DNA of 64,000 nucleotides from Carettochelys insculpta (GCF_033958435.1 NC_134167.1:9258001-9322000); one strand, 5' to 3'; numbered from the stretch's first letter, positions 46,333-58,244 are shown. Program-made: numbers and translations. Notes: generated by a model not told the origin, from the letters alone.

Positions 46333-49300
46333 TTTTAGAACATGTGTAAATGATAATATTAAATATGAAATGGAACCCATTGCATTGGTCTGAAAAGGGT
46401 GCATTTGCAGTCTCTCAAAGGAAACAAATAAGGAGTAGCAAAGGCAAATATGAAGCAACACACTCTGATCTTTCTTTTATACTAACACTTGTGATTTGTG
46501 CATAATTATCTGCGTCCAGCACGGCTCCAACCTTCCCAGATCATTTGTACAAACATGGCTGCAGGGCTGGTTTATTACCTTCATAAAGCAAGTACTAAGT
46601 TGACTGGATGTGCTTACAACCTCATCCTACGCCATAAAATCGCAGAAAAATTACATTCAGCAGAGGAATAAAGTCTAATCCCACGGTTAGATACTGTCTC
46701 TTTTTCTAACATGCCTGAAGTGGGCGGGCCCAGAAAACAATACACAATCTCAATAAGTAAGGCCAGGTTACCCAGCCAGGAGCATTTTCTATCCAACAAC
46801 ATGAATTAGACACCACTTTACTACCAACATTAAGGTTATCAATTGTTCAGCAGAACTCCAGACAAAGGCATTGAAACATGAATCTGAAAGGAATGTCTCT
46901 AAGTCCCAACATGACTTGCTGTTTATAATGGGCTGTAATAAATTGCTCTTTTATTAAAGCCTCAGAGCCAGAGCAAAGGGGCCTCAAGATTTATTAAAGC
47001 AAAGAAAAAAGTACAATTCCCCAGGATAAAGGTATTTTCCTAATTTCTCTAGTGTATTCCTATTATTTTAGTAACAATACTATCTCCTACACTGGGCAGC
47101 AAGCAGAGACATAAAAATTAGCTAGTAAAGAGATATAGTGCTAACAGATAAGACATGTATAGGGACCCCAAGCAGCCCCACTGATAAACCATAAAGGAAT
47201 GGCTAAACTGCAGCGTAAGACTGGGTTATATTGGGACTTGAGTCAGCAGATGCTGAGTTAGAGAAACCATGTATTTAAGCCTCTATGTTGATGCTTAGCT
47301 AAGTTGTTCTAAGCAGGTCTTGAACCTGGGGTCTGGACTCTCCAATACAGCACACAGACCCAAGCCCAGACTCTCTAACATGCTCCTGAAAAGCAGTTGC
47401 TTGAGTTCTTCGTCTGTGGCGCAGAATGAAAAAACTTGTCTGTCCATCCTGCACCTTACAGGAAGTTTGAACAGCCCCCCCCAACACATCCCACTGATCA
47501 GCCGATTTGGGCTGAGTGTTGCCAGCAACTGGACAAATGCACTACAGCAATGGGATGACACACAGGGAAGTGTAAATGTCACTGGGGGAGAAGAACAACA
47601 ATAACAAAACATAATCCACCTGTGATTTTTGCACTAAATAATGCTTTCCAGTAATTCTCTTAATTGGTATTTCATAGAGTAGCTAATTTCCTAACATGAT
47701 ATCACCTTCAGATGCCTTGTGATTTTACAATTTTCAAGGGAGAAAAAGAACCCCAAGAAAAGAAAAAATAAAAGGCCACCTGGGGTCTGACTAATGAACC
47801 ATGGAACTAAGACAGCAGATTATACAGGCAGGGCCTAGCCAAAAATGTTCAATTGTGACTCAAACTAGACCTCCCCCTCCTTCCAAGAGGAAGACAATGT
47901 CAGTCTAAGAGCCTGGACATTGTCTACTGGCCTCTAGTGACCCAGTCTTGTGGTTTCCCAGTAGCTTTTTATTTGCCATCTCTAATTTCCATGATGGTTC
48001 AGTGTGACTTTGTAATGGAAGAGCACTTTACAGTAGACCTGAATTCTCCTTATGTGATAATGGAGGAAGGCAGCTAAGCAAAGAAACCCAGCAGAAAAGA
48101 CAGCCCTGCTCCTGTGTCAGTGATACCACATAAAATGGTTTTATATATGGCTACAGTAAAACTATGTGTCAGAACCACGTTATAACCATGGCTGGTTTTG
48201 AGCTGTTGCGTCAATATGAGCACGGACAGACCTACTGATTTCTGGCCAATGTTAGTGCAGATAGATGCCTAGGGGACAGAGTGAGTTAGCCTGACACCTG
48301 AACAGGAAGGTCATAGTCACAGTAAGTCACCAATGAAATGAATCTAATAGTCTGTTTAATCCACAGAAACCTTCTTTCTATATAATCACACAAACATCCT
48401 CAATAGGCAATCACAGCTTAGGAAAGCTGGGCATGGGAGTTAAATCTCTACAGACACTTACGCAATCTATGCAATCAGTATCTTCCTTCCAGAAGGACCA
48501 AAACTACCCACAATTTCAGGGTGAAATGCCCTATTAGCTTCAGATTAGTGTTTAGCAGTAATACTGAATCAATAACCTCCTAAACTACTTGGCCCATAAG
48601 CACCTGCCATATATTTCCTCTTATTTTTTCCTTTCCAGGTTTCTGTTAATTGTCACAATCCAATCAGCTTTCCTCAAATTAGTAAAGCAGGTGCCAGAAT
48701 TCATTAACAACCTAAGTCCTGTGGTCCTTTGTCTGGATGGTAACCAGTCTTAGTAGACAGAGTGGTCAGCTTTCTTCCTCTGGGGCACAGCGCATTCCAT
48801 CTGTGACATACTTTGCCTGAATCAGTTTGTGAGCCAGAAAGGTCAAGTCCTACCACAGCTATTTCTGAAACCAGAGTTGAAGGGGCATCCGGACATGTCA
48901 CTATCTCATACTTCAAACCTTCAGTAAATGAAAAGATTCTAGGTGATTTTTCTTGGTAGGCAAATTAGAGAACTACTCCCTGCTGTGGAGGTTGGGGGAA
49001 GAAGGGATGTCTCTGTTAGCACAAGATTCTACAGGGGTTCTTTCCAAATATTTTTTTAATTACCATAAACAGGCATTAAATAAGTGACCAACAGGTCTTG
49101 CAAAAATTTTCAGTCCCATTATCTCTCTGGGTGACTTAAACACTGTTTGTTGACAAGCAGGGCCTCAGGCACACAGTACTTTGATGGGCTGCTTTCTTTT
49201 AACCCTACATCGATCCCTGATGTAGAAAGATCTGAAATTTTCAACTCTTTACCTCATTCTCTTGTTTTCAATTGGTAGTTTGGTCTTTCAATTTGCTGAG

Positions 49301-52300
49301 AGGGCACTGCCCTCTCTCCAAGGTTTTGTGGAGGCCACATTTACACTTGTTATACTAAACAGAGGCATTCCACCTCCGGGGAAGACTCACTCACTCTTGT
49401 GTTACATTTTTGTTTAGTTAAAATGTTTCTACATAATGTCACTAAATCCAGATCCCATTTAGATGTAGCATATGGATTTTCCTTCAATATAAACAGCTTT
49501 CAAACTAAACTATCTCTGAGCAAATGCAATTTCCTGTTACCCAGAAAATATCCATGCTGGGCTTGTAGTGGTTCTGGAAAATGTACTCTGCTCTTTCAAC
49601 CCTGTCTCTTCAGCTCTGAATCAGCTTGGAAATGTGATACCTGCACCCCCAAAGAGTAAATGCCTTGTAAGATCCTCAGAAGTTCCGTATGAATGGGGAA
49701 CATCTTCATTCTCTTCTGACACTTATACAGTCTCCTAGCTAGCTTCAAAGAATCTTGTATTTAATTTTATCTGGAGTAACTGTATGTCTCAGAAGAAAAC
49801 TTCAAATATCAGACCCTGTGTAGTAATGACAATTAATAATACCTTCCTCCTCCAAGGGTCCCAAGGGTTTTACACTGCGGGTTCACTATACAGGGATCAC
49901 AACCACTACTTCCAACTTCAATGTGCAGCTACCTCTGGGACAGAACAGCCAAGGTATTTAACAGCAATTACTTCAAACAGCAATTCCAAATGGGAGTGAA
50001 GAACACTGTGAATATGATAGGAAACTTCACGATGAATTTATGAAGATAGGATATAATTACCCAATTTGGAATTTGGACTGGATGCTGGGATTAATGTCCC
50101 TGTTATTGAAGAAGTCCCATGGGTCAGCAACCCAGTTCTGCATCTCCTCTCAAAGACTGCCTGTCCAACAGCAGTGTGCCCCATACCTCCATGTGGTGCA
50201 TCACTTACAGGGGAAGAGTGCCACCTACCGACTATCCAGGAGATCTTCATTTGAATACATTAAAAAGGTGAACTGAGACTTGTATGTTGAATAGTAACAG
50301 AGACTTGAGACTTGTACGTAACAGTAAGCATATCTCAGGGTCAGTCATTGCTGTATCCTTAACCTGCCTATGTTCTGCCTTTTGTTTATTCTCACTGCTC
50401 GCTGTGTTTAGGATAAATTTGACAACAGGCTCATCCAGGCAAGGACCTACTGTTTTTTAATTGCTGGTAAAACTCCACAGAGTTATTAGTTATGTAATTA
50501 CAGTACATGTGCAAATGAGCGTAAGGTTAAAAACAGTGCCGGACAGCCCTCTGGGCACATGGCAGAGAGTGCAGAATCTCAGAGGAAGCTCCTTCAATTA
50601 TCTTGCCTTTGCTGCTATATTAGAAGTGCAGTATGTTTCCTCTGTAAGAACTCTAGTTTTCCCAAATGCTTCATGTTATCACTTTTACTACATTTTGTAT
50701 TTGATTCCTTTTTAAAGTGCTGCAAATGGTTGAGTGTCCCAGCACACCCCAAATAAAATTAGCTAAAATGGTTAAAACTTGTTCCAGGGTCTAGGTACAG
50801 AGAGTTTCTTAAGCAGCCCGCATTAGTGTTAAGACGAGATAGCTTGAAATGAGTACTAATATGCTCAGGGTGTGATCCAGCTGTCACTGAGTCCATGGCA
50901 GTCTTTCAGTGGCTGTCGGATCTGGCCCTTCGTGAACAGAAACATTTGCACGTTATAAGACAATCTAGTGGGTTACTGTGGCAGAACCCCAGAAGTGGTC
51001 AGTGAAACCTCAGTTTTGGTGCAGTCAGGTTTATGTGGAGTTGAGCAAACAATTCACCACAAACAAGTAATTCTGTGACTTTTGACCCCTTTTCTTATGC
51101 TTAGTTTATCTTGAACAGACTGTAGTTTTTATGAATGCCCTTGCTGTTTCCTTTTTACAATTATCAGTTGATTTAGTGCAAGAAACCCCAGACCACAAGC
51201 TTGGGATCTGGTCACTGCGAGTAGTCCCTGGAAAGTTCAATATCTGAGTTGCATGATGCTAAATCACATGGTATTATTTCTGTTTCATGAGTGTTTAATT
51301 TAGCCTTCATAAACTATTTCTGCCTGAAACAAATTTTTGCTTACCCATGAATTTGTGATTTCAGCTAGTAGCCTGAAATCCAGTTTGCAAAAGCATTTAT
51401 AAATAAAACCAGTGTGAATACAGCGCATGCAAAATTTTAGTCTAAAACTCACCAAGATGTTAATTTTTCTTCTTGGCTGCCCAACTCTCCTAACTAGTTT
51501 TCAAGGTTTCCTTAAACTAAATAACCTTTGACCCTGTTTGCATCTAGCAAAAGCAGGAGTCTGAAGGTCAAAGGTTAATGGGCCTGGAAATTATCATATG
51601 TTTATCAGCAAAGTAAACTTGGAATAATATTGGAGCAAATGCCAATCAGTTCCCACCAGCTCAGCTTCCTAAGAAAACACAATGAAATTAACACTCCGGG
51701 CAGTAACAACCTGGAGAATGAATATTTTCACAAGCCTGTAAAACTCTGTGGTGGAGTTTCATATATACTATTTGCCTGTTGACAGTTGCTGATATTCCGA
51801 GCAGCATGAGGAGATAGTAGCCCTGTTTATTTGCTACTTTCTAACCCCGAGAAAGAAACTTAGGGTTGGGTCCCAATCTTGCAAGACTCCCTTTAACATC
51901 ATCGGCAAAGGATCAGACTCTGAAAGTAGAGCAAGAAGAAGACAACACTTGGTGTCACACTGAGACAGAAAGTCACTAGGACACCAACATACCAATGTGG
52001 GTCTGAATCTGAGCCCAAACAGCTTGGGGTTTTTAATAATTACCTACATGATGAAAAGCTGCGCTAACAGTTCTGGGTAGTTAATTGATAAGGATTCATT
52101 TCCAAGAGGATACATCTGTTTCTAATTGAATGTTTGACACATCTTTTTATATGATCTAGGAGACAACATAGAAGATACTGAAAACATGCTTATTGAATCC
52201 ATATGGCCAGTCCCATAACTATCTGCAAACTGCAGAGCCAGTTAAACAGGATGAAGTGCTGGACAAAAGGGGAGCAAGATATCTTGAAAAGGACTTTGGG

Positions 52301-53186
52301 AGCCTTAAAGATGAGGCTCAGAGAACAGCATTACATCAGCAATGCTTTATTTACTCCTAGAAAGAAAACAGAACTCAAGAATGACTTGAGTGGAGTGCTC
52401 TGGGGATGGGATAGCAAAAGAAGAGAACTTACCTCAAAAGCTAAGAACTGCAAGTCTAGATCAGAACTAACAGAGCCATGTGGTGCAGTCGAACACAGAT
52501 CTTCTCCTGAGGCCTAGTAGTTAGAAGTTGGCTTTAGCCCTGAAGCATAAGGTTTTCAACACATTAAGCTTTTTTTTTTAAGCATTAACTATCACAGCTC
52601 TGAATAATTATGTCTCCATAGAAATGTGCAATCTCTGTTTGACTCTTGCTGAGCTTTTGGCCTCTCCAGGAGCTCCTCCAAGCCCAGGAATAAGTTTTTG
52701 GCACTGGAAGGCAACTGACACAGGAGATATTGTAAAACAAAACATATAGTTGAGATGCTATTTGTTTATGGGTTTTAATCACCACAGTGACAGGTCTGGG
52801 CTCTTAGGTCTTACGGTGAGTTTCATAAACTCACTTGCTGAAGTTGGACAGGACTTTTGTTTTGCACAAGCTGTTTCATTCCTGTCTGCTAGAAATTGTG
52901 GAATCTGTACACATCTAAACCAGTCTTCTGGGGCAGGATGGGAGGATTAGACATAAACAGCCCCATGCGAAATATGTCTATGTACACCAGTAAAAAAATT
53001 CAGAAATACACAGCACTGGCACACAAGCATTTTGGGGAGGAGTACACTTGTACAAACCCATGGTGAGAAGAAGACCAAAGCAGGGCCAGTATAGGGCCTG
53101 TAGTTTCCAGGACAGAGCAGAAAAAGAAGCTTTAGGGAAAGGGGTAGTGATGAAATGTCCCTTGAAAATGTATATTAATAAAAAAA
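46333..53186. other. Intergenic DNA, A/T-rich, few repeats
   Basis: The longest part of the window with almost no recognisable mobile element. No gene supported. Contains the paired DR1-type motifs at 51522-51577. Low repeat density may mean regulatory constraint, but this is inference. Confidence 0.5.
51522..51577. promoter_or_regulatory. Inverted pair of DR1-type nuclear-receptor motifs
   Basis: TAACCTTTGACC (51522-51533) and GGTCAAAGGTTA (51566-51577) are exact reverse complements. With their flanks they read GGGTCA-A-AGGTTA (minus strand) and AGGTCA-A-AGGTTA (plus strand), direct repeats with one-base spacing such as are bound by HNF4, COUP-TF or RXR heterodimers. Binding is inference. 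Confidence 0.45.
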
Positions 53187-53753
53187 ATGACAACACTGGT
53201 ATTTTCTTTCGTAATAACAGGGGACCGGTCAGTGAGTTGGAGCAGAGAGTCCAGAACAGTGGTGACAAAATACGGGAACATTTTTCTCCACTCTCCAGCC
53301 CGCCATGACCACCGAAGCAGCACAGCAGGGCACTCATGCAGGCTGCCTGCCTACCACAGCCCCAACCGTGACTCTCCTGGAAGCACCACAGCCAGAAGCT
53401 GCTGGCAAGTGAGTCTCCATGAGCCCCTCAGCGGAAGGGCATACAGAGACATGCTTGCCTATAGCAGTGGCAGCTTTGAGCGATGTGGGGCCACCAGGAT
53501 ACACAGGCAGCCTTCCCGCCTGAGTGCTCTGCCAGCTGGGAACAACCTATGGTATGTGCCTCCCAGCTACGGCTTACACCTGGCTCCTCCTCCTATACGC
53601 CAACCCCTGTACCCGGTCACAAGCCCCTTCAGCACTCAAACTCCCTCCCAGGCCCTGTATTACAATCCCTGGACAAGGCTCTCCCCTGCACGCATGCTCT
53701 GTACCAAACCCCACATCCCCTCCATTAATATAACAAAAGAGTGCAGCCCATAA
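53187..53753 (+). other. Unrecognised open frame in a GC-richer patch
   Basis: A 188-codon frame with no domain I recognise. In another frame an ATG with good Kozak context (CCCGCCATGACC, ATG 53305) opens a short frame rich in Ala, Pro and Thr that reaches a GTGAGT donor-like site at 53409. Rich in Pro, Ser and Tyr. Past it, at about 53785-53806, sequence resembling a hAT end (ATTGCCCACCCCTAG) occurs. It may be the inside of an old element, or chance; a real gene is not supported. Confidence 0.2.
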
Positions 53754-53806
53754 CCACTTACGGTTACTTGGAGAGGCTCCTCTGCAAAACTATTGCCCAC
53801 CCCTAG

Positions 53807-55094
53807 TTCATAACCTTTCTCCTAAACCTTTACAATGCTTGGACTCTAAGAGAGTTTCACAGCAGCCCCACAGCTTTGTAACATGCTCATTTGGTGCTAT
53901 CATCTCCCCTACAAACTTAAGAACCCAAATTCTGCTCACACATCAGGATCTAGAATTTAGCTTGTCTTCCTGTTCAAAACACATGTAAAATCCTATAATG
54001 TTCCTTGTTAAGACCCAGGTTGGGTTTAGAAACCTCCTGTGTGGGACTGCATGCTGAGCGGCAACTAATATGGTACCTCATCCAGCCAGCCTGAGAGCTC
54101 CACTCATGAGAATGATGAAGAAAATTCAGTGGAAGCTTTTGGCAAAGGTTGATAGGGGCTGCATGCAACATGCTTCACAGAAGATTGCTCTTTCTTAAGC
54201 ATTCCTTTGCAGATGATGAATATAGTGACATTGTTGTACATATATGCAGGAACATGTTCAAATATTGACACGAAATTTACTCCTGTTGCCTGAATACTAA
54301 TCTCACTTATACAGTTCAGTATGAGTCAATGAGCCAGAAATTAAGTGAACATCTCTCTGAGCCAATCCTTTGTTGTGACATCTAATACAATAATATTTTA
54401 CATTTATACATTACATTTCATCTGACAAGCCCCAAACACTTGTCCAATTCTTTCTCCATTGATACCTACATTCTATCACCACAGGAATGCAGTCCCCTCT
54501 GTGTAAAGGGGTGACAGCCAGGGCAAACACGGCACCCAAGATGTTCAGGCCACAGATATCTATGCCACTCTCTATCAACTTTCCTAGAAAATGTGACCAC
54601 AGAAATCTGGCTGGAGCTCAATATATCAAACATAATGTACTTCCATGGGACATTTATGGACAACTTGCATCTGCATTCCACTGACATGTCAAACATCAAG
54701 ACTTCCTGTGTTTGCTTCTTACTTTAGAAGCAATGTGAGAAGGTTTAGAGGAATGCAGGATGTACATTTCTGTTGGAAAACAGTATTTCTTGGCCTACGG
54801 CCAATCAGAATGGTTTTTAAAGAGTTGGGAAGTTAGATTTTCAATTTTTTTTTCAGATTATTGATTCCTGTCCTGTACAACTACTGCAGCTAAAGGTGCA
54901 CTCTGTATATTGTGCTAATTATTAAAGGACCTGAATTTCTCATATCATCTTTCATTCTCAGGGATTATTTCAGTCAACAACACAGAGGAAGCACATTTAT
55001 TATTTATTACACATATCACCATGGTATCTGAGCACACAACACACTGTGCATAAGACAAGTAAAGAAATGTGTTTTAGTAGAAGCTATTGAACAC
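53807..55094. other. Intergenic DNA without recognised content
   Basis: No gene or clear repeat. Confidence 0.5.
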
Positions 55095-55155
55095 CATCCA
55101 ACTGAAACAGCAACGAAGGGTCCTGTGGCACCTTATAGACTAACAGAAAAGTTTT

Positions 55156-55193
55156 GAGCATGGGCTTTCGTGAGCACAGACTCACTTCATCAG
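55156..55193 (-). ncRNA. Hammerhead-ribozyme-like core in PLE arm
   Basis: On the minus strand: CUGAUGA, a GUGAG/CUCAC stem II with loop UCUGUG, GAAA, a 3-bp stem III (A-U, G-C, C-G) closed by CCAU, then the UC cleavage position. One extra A lies between CUGAUGA and stem II. Very short stem III is known for the hammerheads reported in Penelope-like elements. A local stem I is not visible, so activity of this copy is uncertain. Confidence 0.55.
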
Positions 55194-55207
55194 ATGCTGA
55201 CCAGCAT

Positions 55208-55245
55208 CTGATGAAGTGAGTCTGTGCTCAGGAAAGCTCATGCTC
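55208..55245 (+). ncRNA. Hammerhead-ribozyme-like core in PLE arm, second copy
   Basis: CTGATGA (55208-55214), GTGAG...CTCA stem II with its last pair changed (CAGG instead of CACG), GAAA (55232-55235), then GC-TCAT-GC-TC. Slightly more decayed than the minus-strand twin. Confidence 0.45.
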
Positions 55246-55576
55246 AAAACTTTTCTGTTAGTCTATAAGGTGCCACAGGACCCTTCGTTGCTGTTACAGA
55301 TCCAGACTAACACAGCTACCCCTCCGATACTTGACATCCAACTGAAAGTGTGTGTGAAAAACAAGCAGAGATGGGGGCTGTAACAATCCAGATATCCATG
55401 TTCTTGGGTGCATTTGTGACAAAATTGAGTGTCAGGCACATTCTTTGCAAATCTCTAGTGGAGTAGTTGTGCAATAGAAACACTTTCTTTCACAAACAGG
55501 ATTTTGTTGCAATTGACCAGTTCGTCTGGGCCAGGACTAAAAAGTCATAATCCCGAATTAAAAAGGCACAAGAAAC

Positions 55577-55989
55577 AGGGTGACGAACCCTCCCATGTTT
55601 GGCAGGCCGGTCCCCTACCTCCCGACTTATTTTTTTAAAAGGGACCCATTGCCCCTATTTACGCCCTAGGGGGCTGAGGGTGGGGGAGCGCCCGCGGGCC
55701 GCCGATCTCCCAGGGCTCCGCGCCACAAACTCCCGCGGGTCGCCGATCTCCCGGGACTCCGCGCCGCGAACTCCCGCGGATCACCGATCACCCGGAGCTC
55801 TGCGCCGCAAACTCCTGTGGGCCGCCAATCTCCTGGGGCTCCGCGCCGCGACCTCTCGCGGGCCGCCGCTCCCACCGAGGCTGGGTGGGGGAGCGCCGGT
55901 TACCTGGGGCTTGGTACAGCCCGGAAAAGCCGCCCTCCCCCTCATATCTCCCTGTCCTGTATTTGGGACAGGGAGATGTGGTCGCCCTA
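55577..55989. mobile_element. GC-rich hAT-like element containing a 41-bp tandem repeat
   Basis: Left end AGGGTGACGAACCCTCCCAT and right end GATGTGGTCGCCCTA (reverse TAGGGCGACCACATC) form an imperfect inverted repeat like that of 33879-34188; GTATTTGGGACAG near the right end also matches that copy. The interior is very rich in CpG. No clear target duplication. Confidence 0.65.
55698..55861. repeat. Four copies of a 41-bp tandem repeat
   Basis: Units at 55698, 55739, 55780 and 55821, each near GCCGCCGATCTCCCGGG followed by CTCCGCGCCGC and AACTCCCGCGG. A partial fifth unit starts at 55862. The third unit is the most diverged. Confidence 0.95.
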
Positions 55990-56781
55990 ACCACAAAACA
56001 GGAAAGTGTGTATCAGGAAAGTGTGCCAAGAGTCAAGCTCTGCTCTACTCAGCATGTATTCCACCTTTATGGAGAAGGGGACATGTGGCCTGTTCCAATG
56101 TATTTTAATGGGAGTACAGATGTAGTATTCGTTATGCTAAGTATGTTGCTTTCAGTGCCATGAGAACACTTCAAGCAATAACAGTAATAGTATCTGAAAC
56201 TAAGGTTGATTTACAGCAAGATAGAAATACAATCAGTAAAGATATTTACACTGCAGATCTGAACATTGCTACACACTGGAAATGAAGGAACCAAAAAAGC
56301 AAAGGTGTTCATGTATGATGGACTTGAAAGCTATGGGTTTTAATAGATAAGACAGATCAATAGTGGTCAATAACCTGAACTTACAGATAGGGAAAACATC
56401 TTTAAAAATGCATATATGTCCTGAGTCCTAGCAAGAGAGAGGGAATGTGTCTACATCCATGCCATGTCCAAATCCCGCCAATCCCTTCCTGCTCAGTATC
56501 TCTAGGATTGACCCTTTTATTCCCACACCCAAATCCATCACTGACATCCTCTTTGTATCCTGCCTCAACCACTGCAACAGCATCCTTTCTGGTTTCTTCT
56601 GCACAACCACTGGCTTCCAACACAGGTGCCAACTTTCAGAAGTGCCAGGGGGTGCTTGACCCCGGGCTTTAATGCAGTCTGTGCCCCAATTCCACTTCTT
56701 TCACCTAAGCTCCAACCTGCCCTGGTTCTTCCCATCCCTGCTCCCACCCCTGCTCTCTTCCTGCCAAGTTCCTGCCCTCCA

Positions 56782-56959
56782 AAACAAAAAGCAGTCATGT
56801 AGCACTTTAAAGACTAACAAAATAATTTACTAGGTGATCTCTGAAGAGGTGCTGTGTCCCAGGAAAGCTCATCACCTAATAATTTTGTTAGTGTTTAAAG
56901 TGCTACATGACTGCTTTTTTGTCTTGATAGAATACAGACTAACGGGGCTAATTCTCTGT
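56782..56959 (+). mobile_element. Fold-back Penelope-like element (family 2)
   Basis: Arms TGTAGCACTTTAAAGACTAAC and TTAGTGTTTAAAGTGCTACA around a shortened centre; tail GATAGAATACAGACTAACGG. Probable duplication CCTGCCCTCCA (56771-56781) and CCCTCCCTCCA (56960-56970), 10 of 11. Confidence 0.8.
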
Positions 56960-57179
56960 CCCTCCCTCCAGCGCACCATGTCCTCATTTGTCCGCCATCC
57001 CCTAACCCCAACTCTAGAATGCCACCAAACAGCTGATCGCAGCAGGAAGGAGATGTTTGGGGGGAAAGGAGGCACTAATCTGCAAGGCCCACTGACATGT
57101 ATTCAGCACTGGGTGTGGGAGGAGCTGATAGGAGGGCTGCGTGTTAATTTCACTGCGTGATCCCTCCTGTTATATGAAG

Positions 57180-58200
57180 AGGTAAATAACACTTCCTTAA
57201 GCATTTTCTCCACTCCATTCACAATTTTATATACTGTACCTCTATCATATTCCCCCTTTAGCCATTTCTTTTCAATCTCTCCTCATATGGAAGGTATTCT
57301 ATCATCCCTATCACTTTTGATGCTGTTCTCTGAACTTTTCCCAGTTCTCACATACAGTTTTGAGACAGAGCAATCAGAATGTTGCCATGGAATTATGTAG
57401 TGGCATTATGATATTTACTGTTTTATTATGTGCCCCATTCCCAGTAGTTCCTAGCCTTAGCTTTTTTGGCTGTTGCTGCACATTTAGCACACGTTTTCAG
57501 AGCATGATCTGAGATCTCTTTCCCAACTGGTAAAACTAACTTAGATCCCATAATTTTGTATGTATATTTGGGATTAAATTTTATAATGGGAATTACTTTG
57601 CATTTATCAAAGCTGAATTTCAGCTGCTATATTGCTGCACAGTGACCCAGTTTTGTGAGATCCCATTGTTACTCTTCCGATTCAGCTTTTGACTTCGCTA
57701 TCTTGAGTAACTTTGTAAACCACCTCACTGTTTACTCCAATTTCCAGAATATTTATGAATACGCTGAATAGCAATGGTCAGGGTATAGATATTTGGGGGA
57801 GCCCACTACTTACCTGTCTCCATTGTGAAAACTCACTATTTATTCTGATGCTTGGTCTTCTGTTGTTTAGCCAGTTACTGATACATGAGAAGACCTTCCC
57901 TCTTACTCCATGACTGCTTACTTTGCTTAAGAACTTTCGGCAAGAAATCTTGTCCAGGGCATTCTGAAAGTCCAAGTACGCAATATCCACTAGTTCACAC
58001 TTGTCCATGTTTGGTAACCCCTCAATGAATTCTAATAGATTGATGAGACACAACTTCTCTTTATAAAAAACATGTTGCCCCTTCCCCCAACAAAGCATGT
58101 TCATCTACGTGTGTGATAATTCTGTTCTTTACTGTAGTTTCAACTAATTTTTGGCATGCAGAGGTTAAGCTTACTGGCCAGCAATTTCCAGTATCACATA
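57180..58200 (-). mobile_element. Degenerate CR1 LINE ORF2, antisense
   Basis: On the minus strand the most readable part, 58104-57778, encodes LINLLEFIEG, DIAYLDFQNALDKI (decayed motif A, compare [11 protein letters not shown]) and QWRQVSSGLPQ (motif B region) of a CR1-type reverse transcriptase. The stretch 57400-57180 corresponds to the ORF2 C-terminal region (LPYEERL and GNMIEV blocks). Between them lies more diverged LINE-like sequence. Stops and indels throughout; long dead. Confidence 0.75.
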
Positions 58201-58218
58201 TGAAGGCTTTTATCAAAA

Positions 58219-58244
58219 CAAACGAACGAACAAACAAACAAAGG
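58219..58244. repeat. (AAAC/AACG)n simple repeat
   Basis: Run of AACGAACGAACAAACAAACA units directly after the CR1 fragment. Confidence 0.8.

Larger units (their letters stand above)
55108..55334 (+). mobile_element. Palindromic Penelope-like element (family 1), best preserved
   Basis: Arms of 92 bp (55108-55199 and 55202-55293) are almost exact reverse complements around a 2-base centre, followed by the tail (CCAGACTAACACAGCTACCC) to 55334. Duplication CATCCAACTGAAA is identical at 55095-55107 and 55335-55347. Each arm has a hammerhead-like core; the minus-strand one keeps every core box (see the ncRNA entries). Tail and arm match the endonuclease-bearing element at 20411-21244. Confidence 0.95.

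Noticed and set aside
55599..56163. Arg/Pro-rich frames across the 41-bp repeat
   Set aside because: They arise from the GC-rich tandem repeat inside a transposable element, on both strands.
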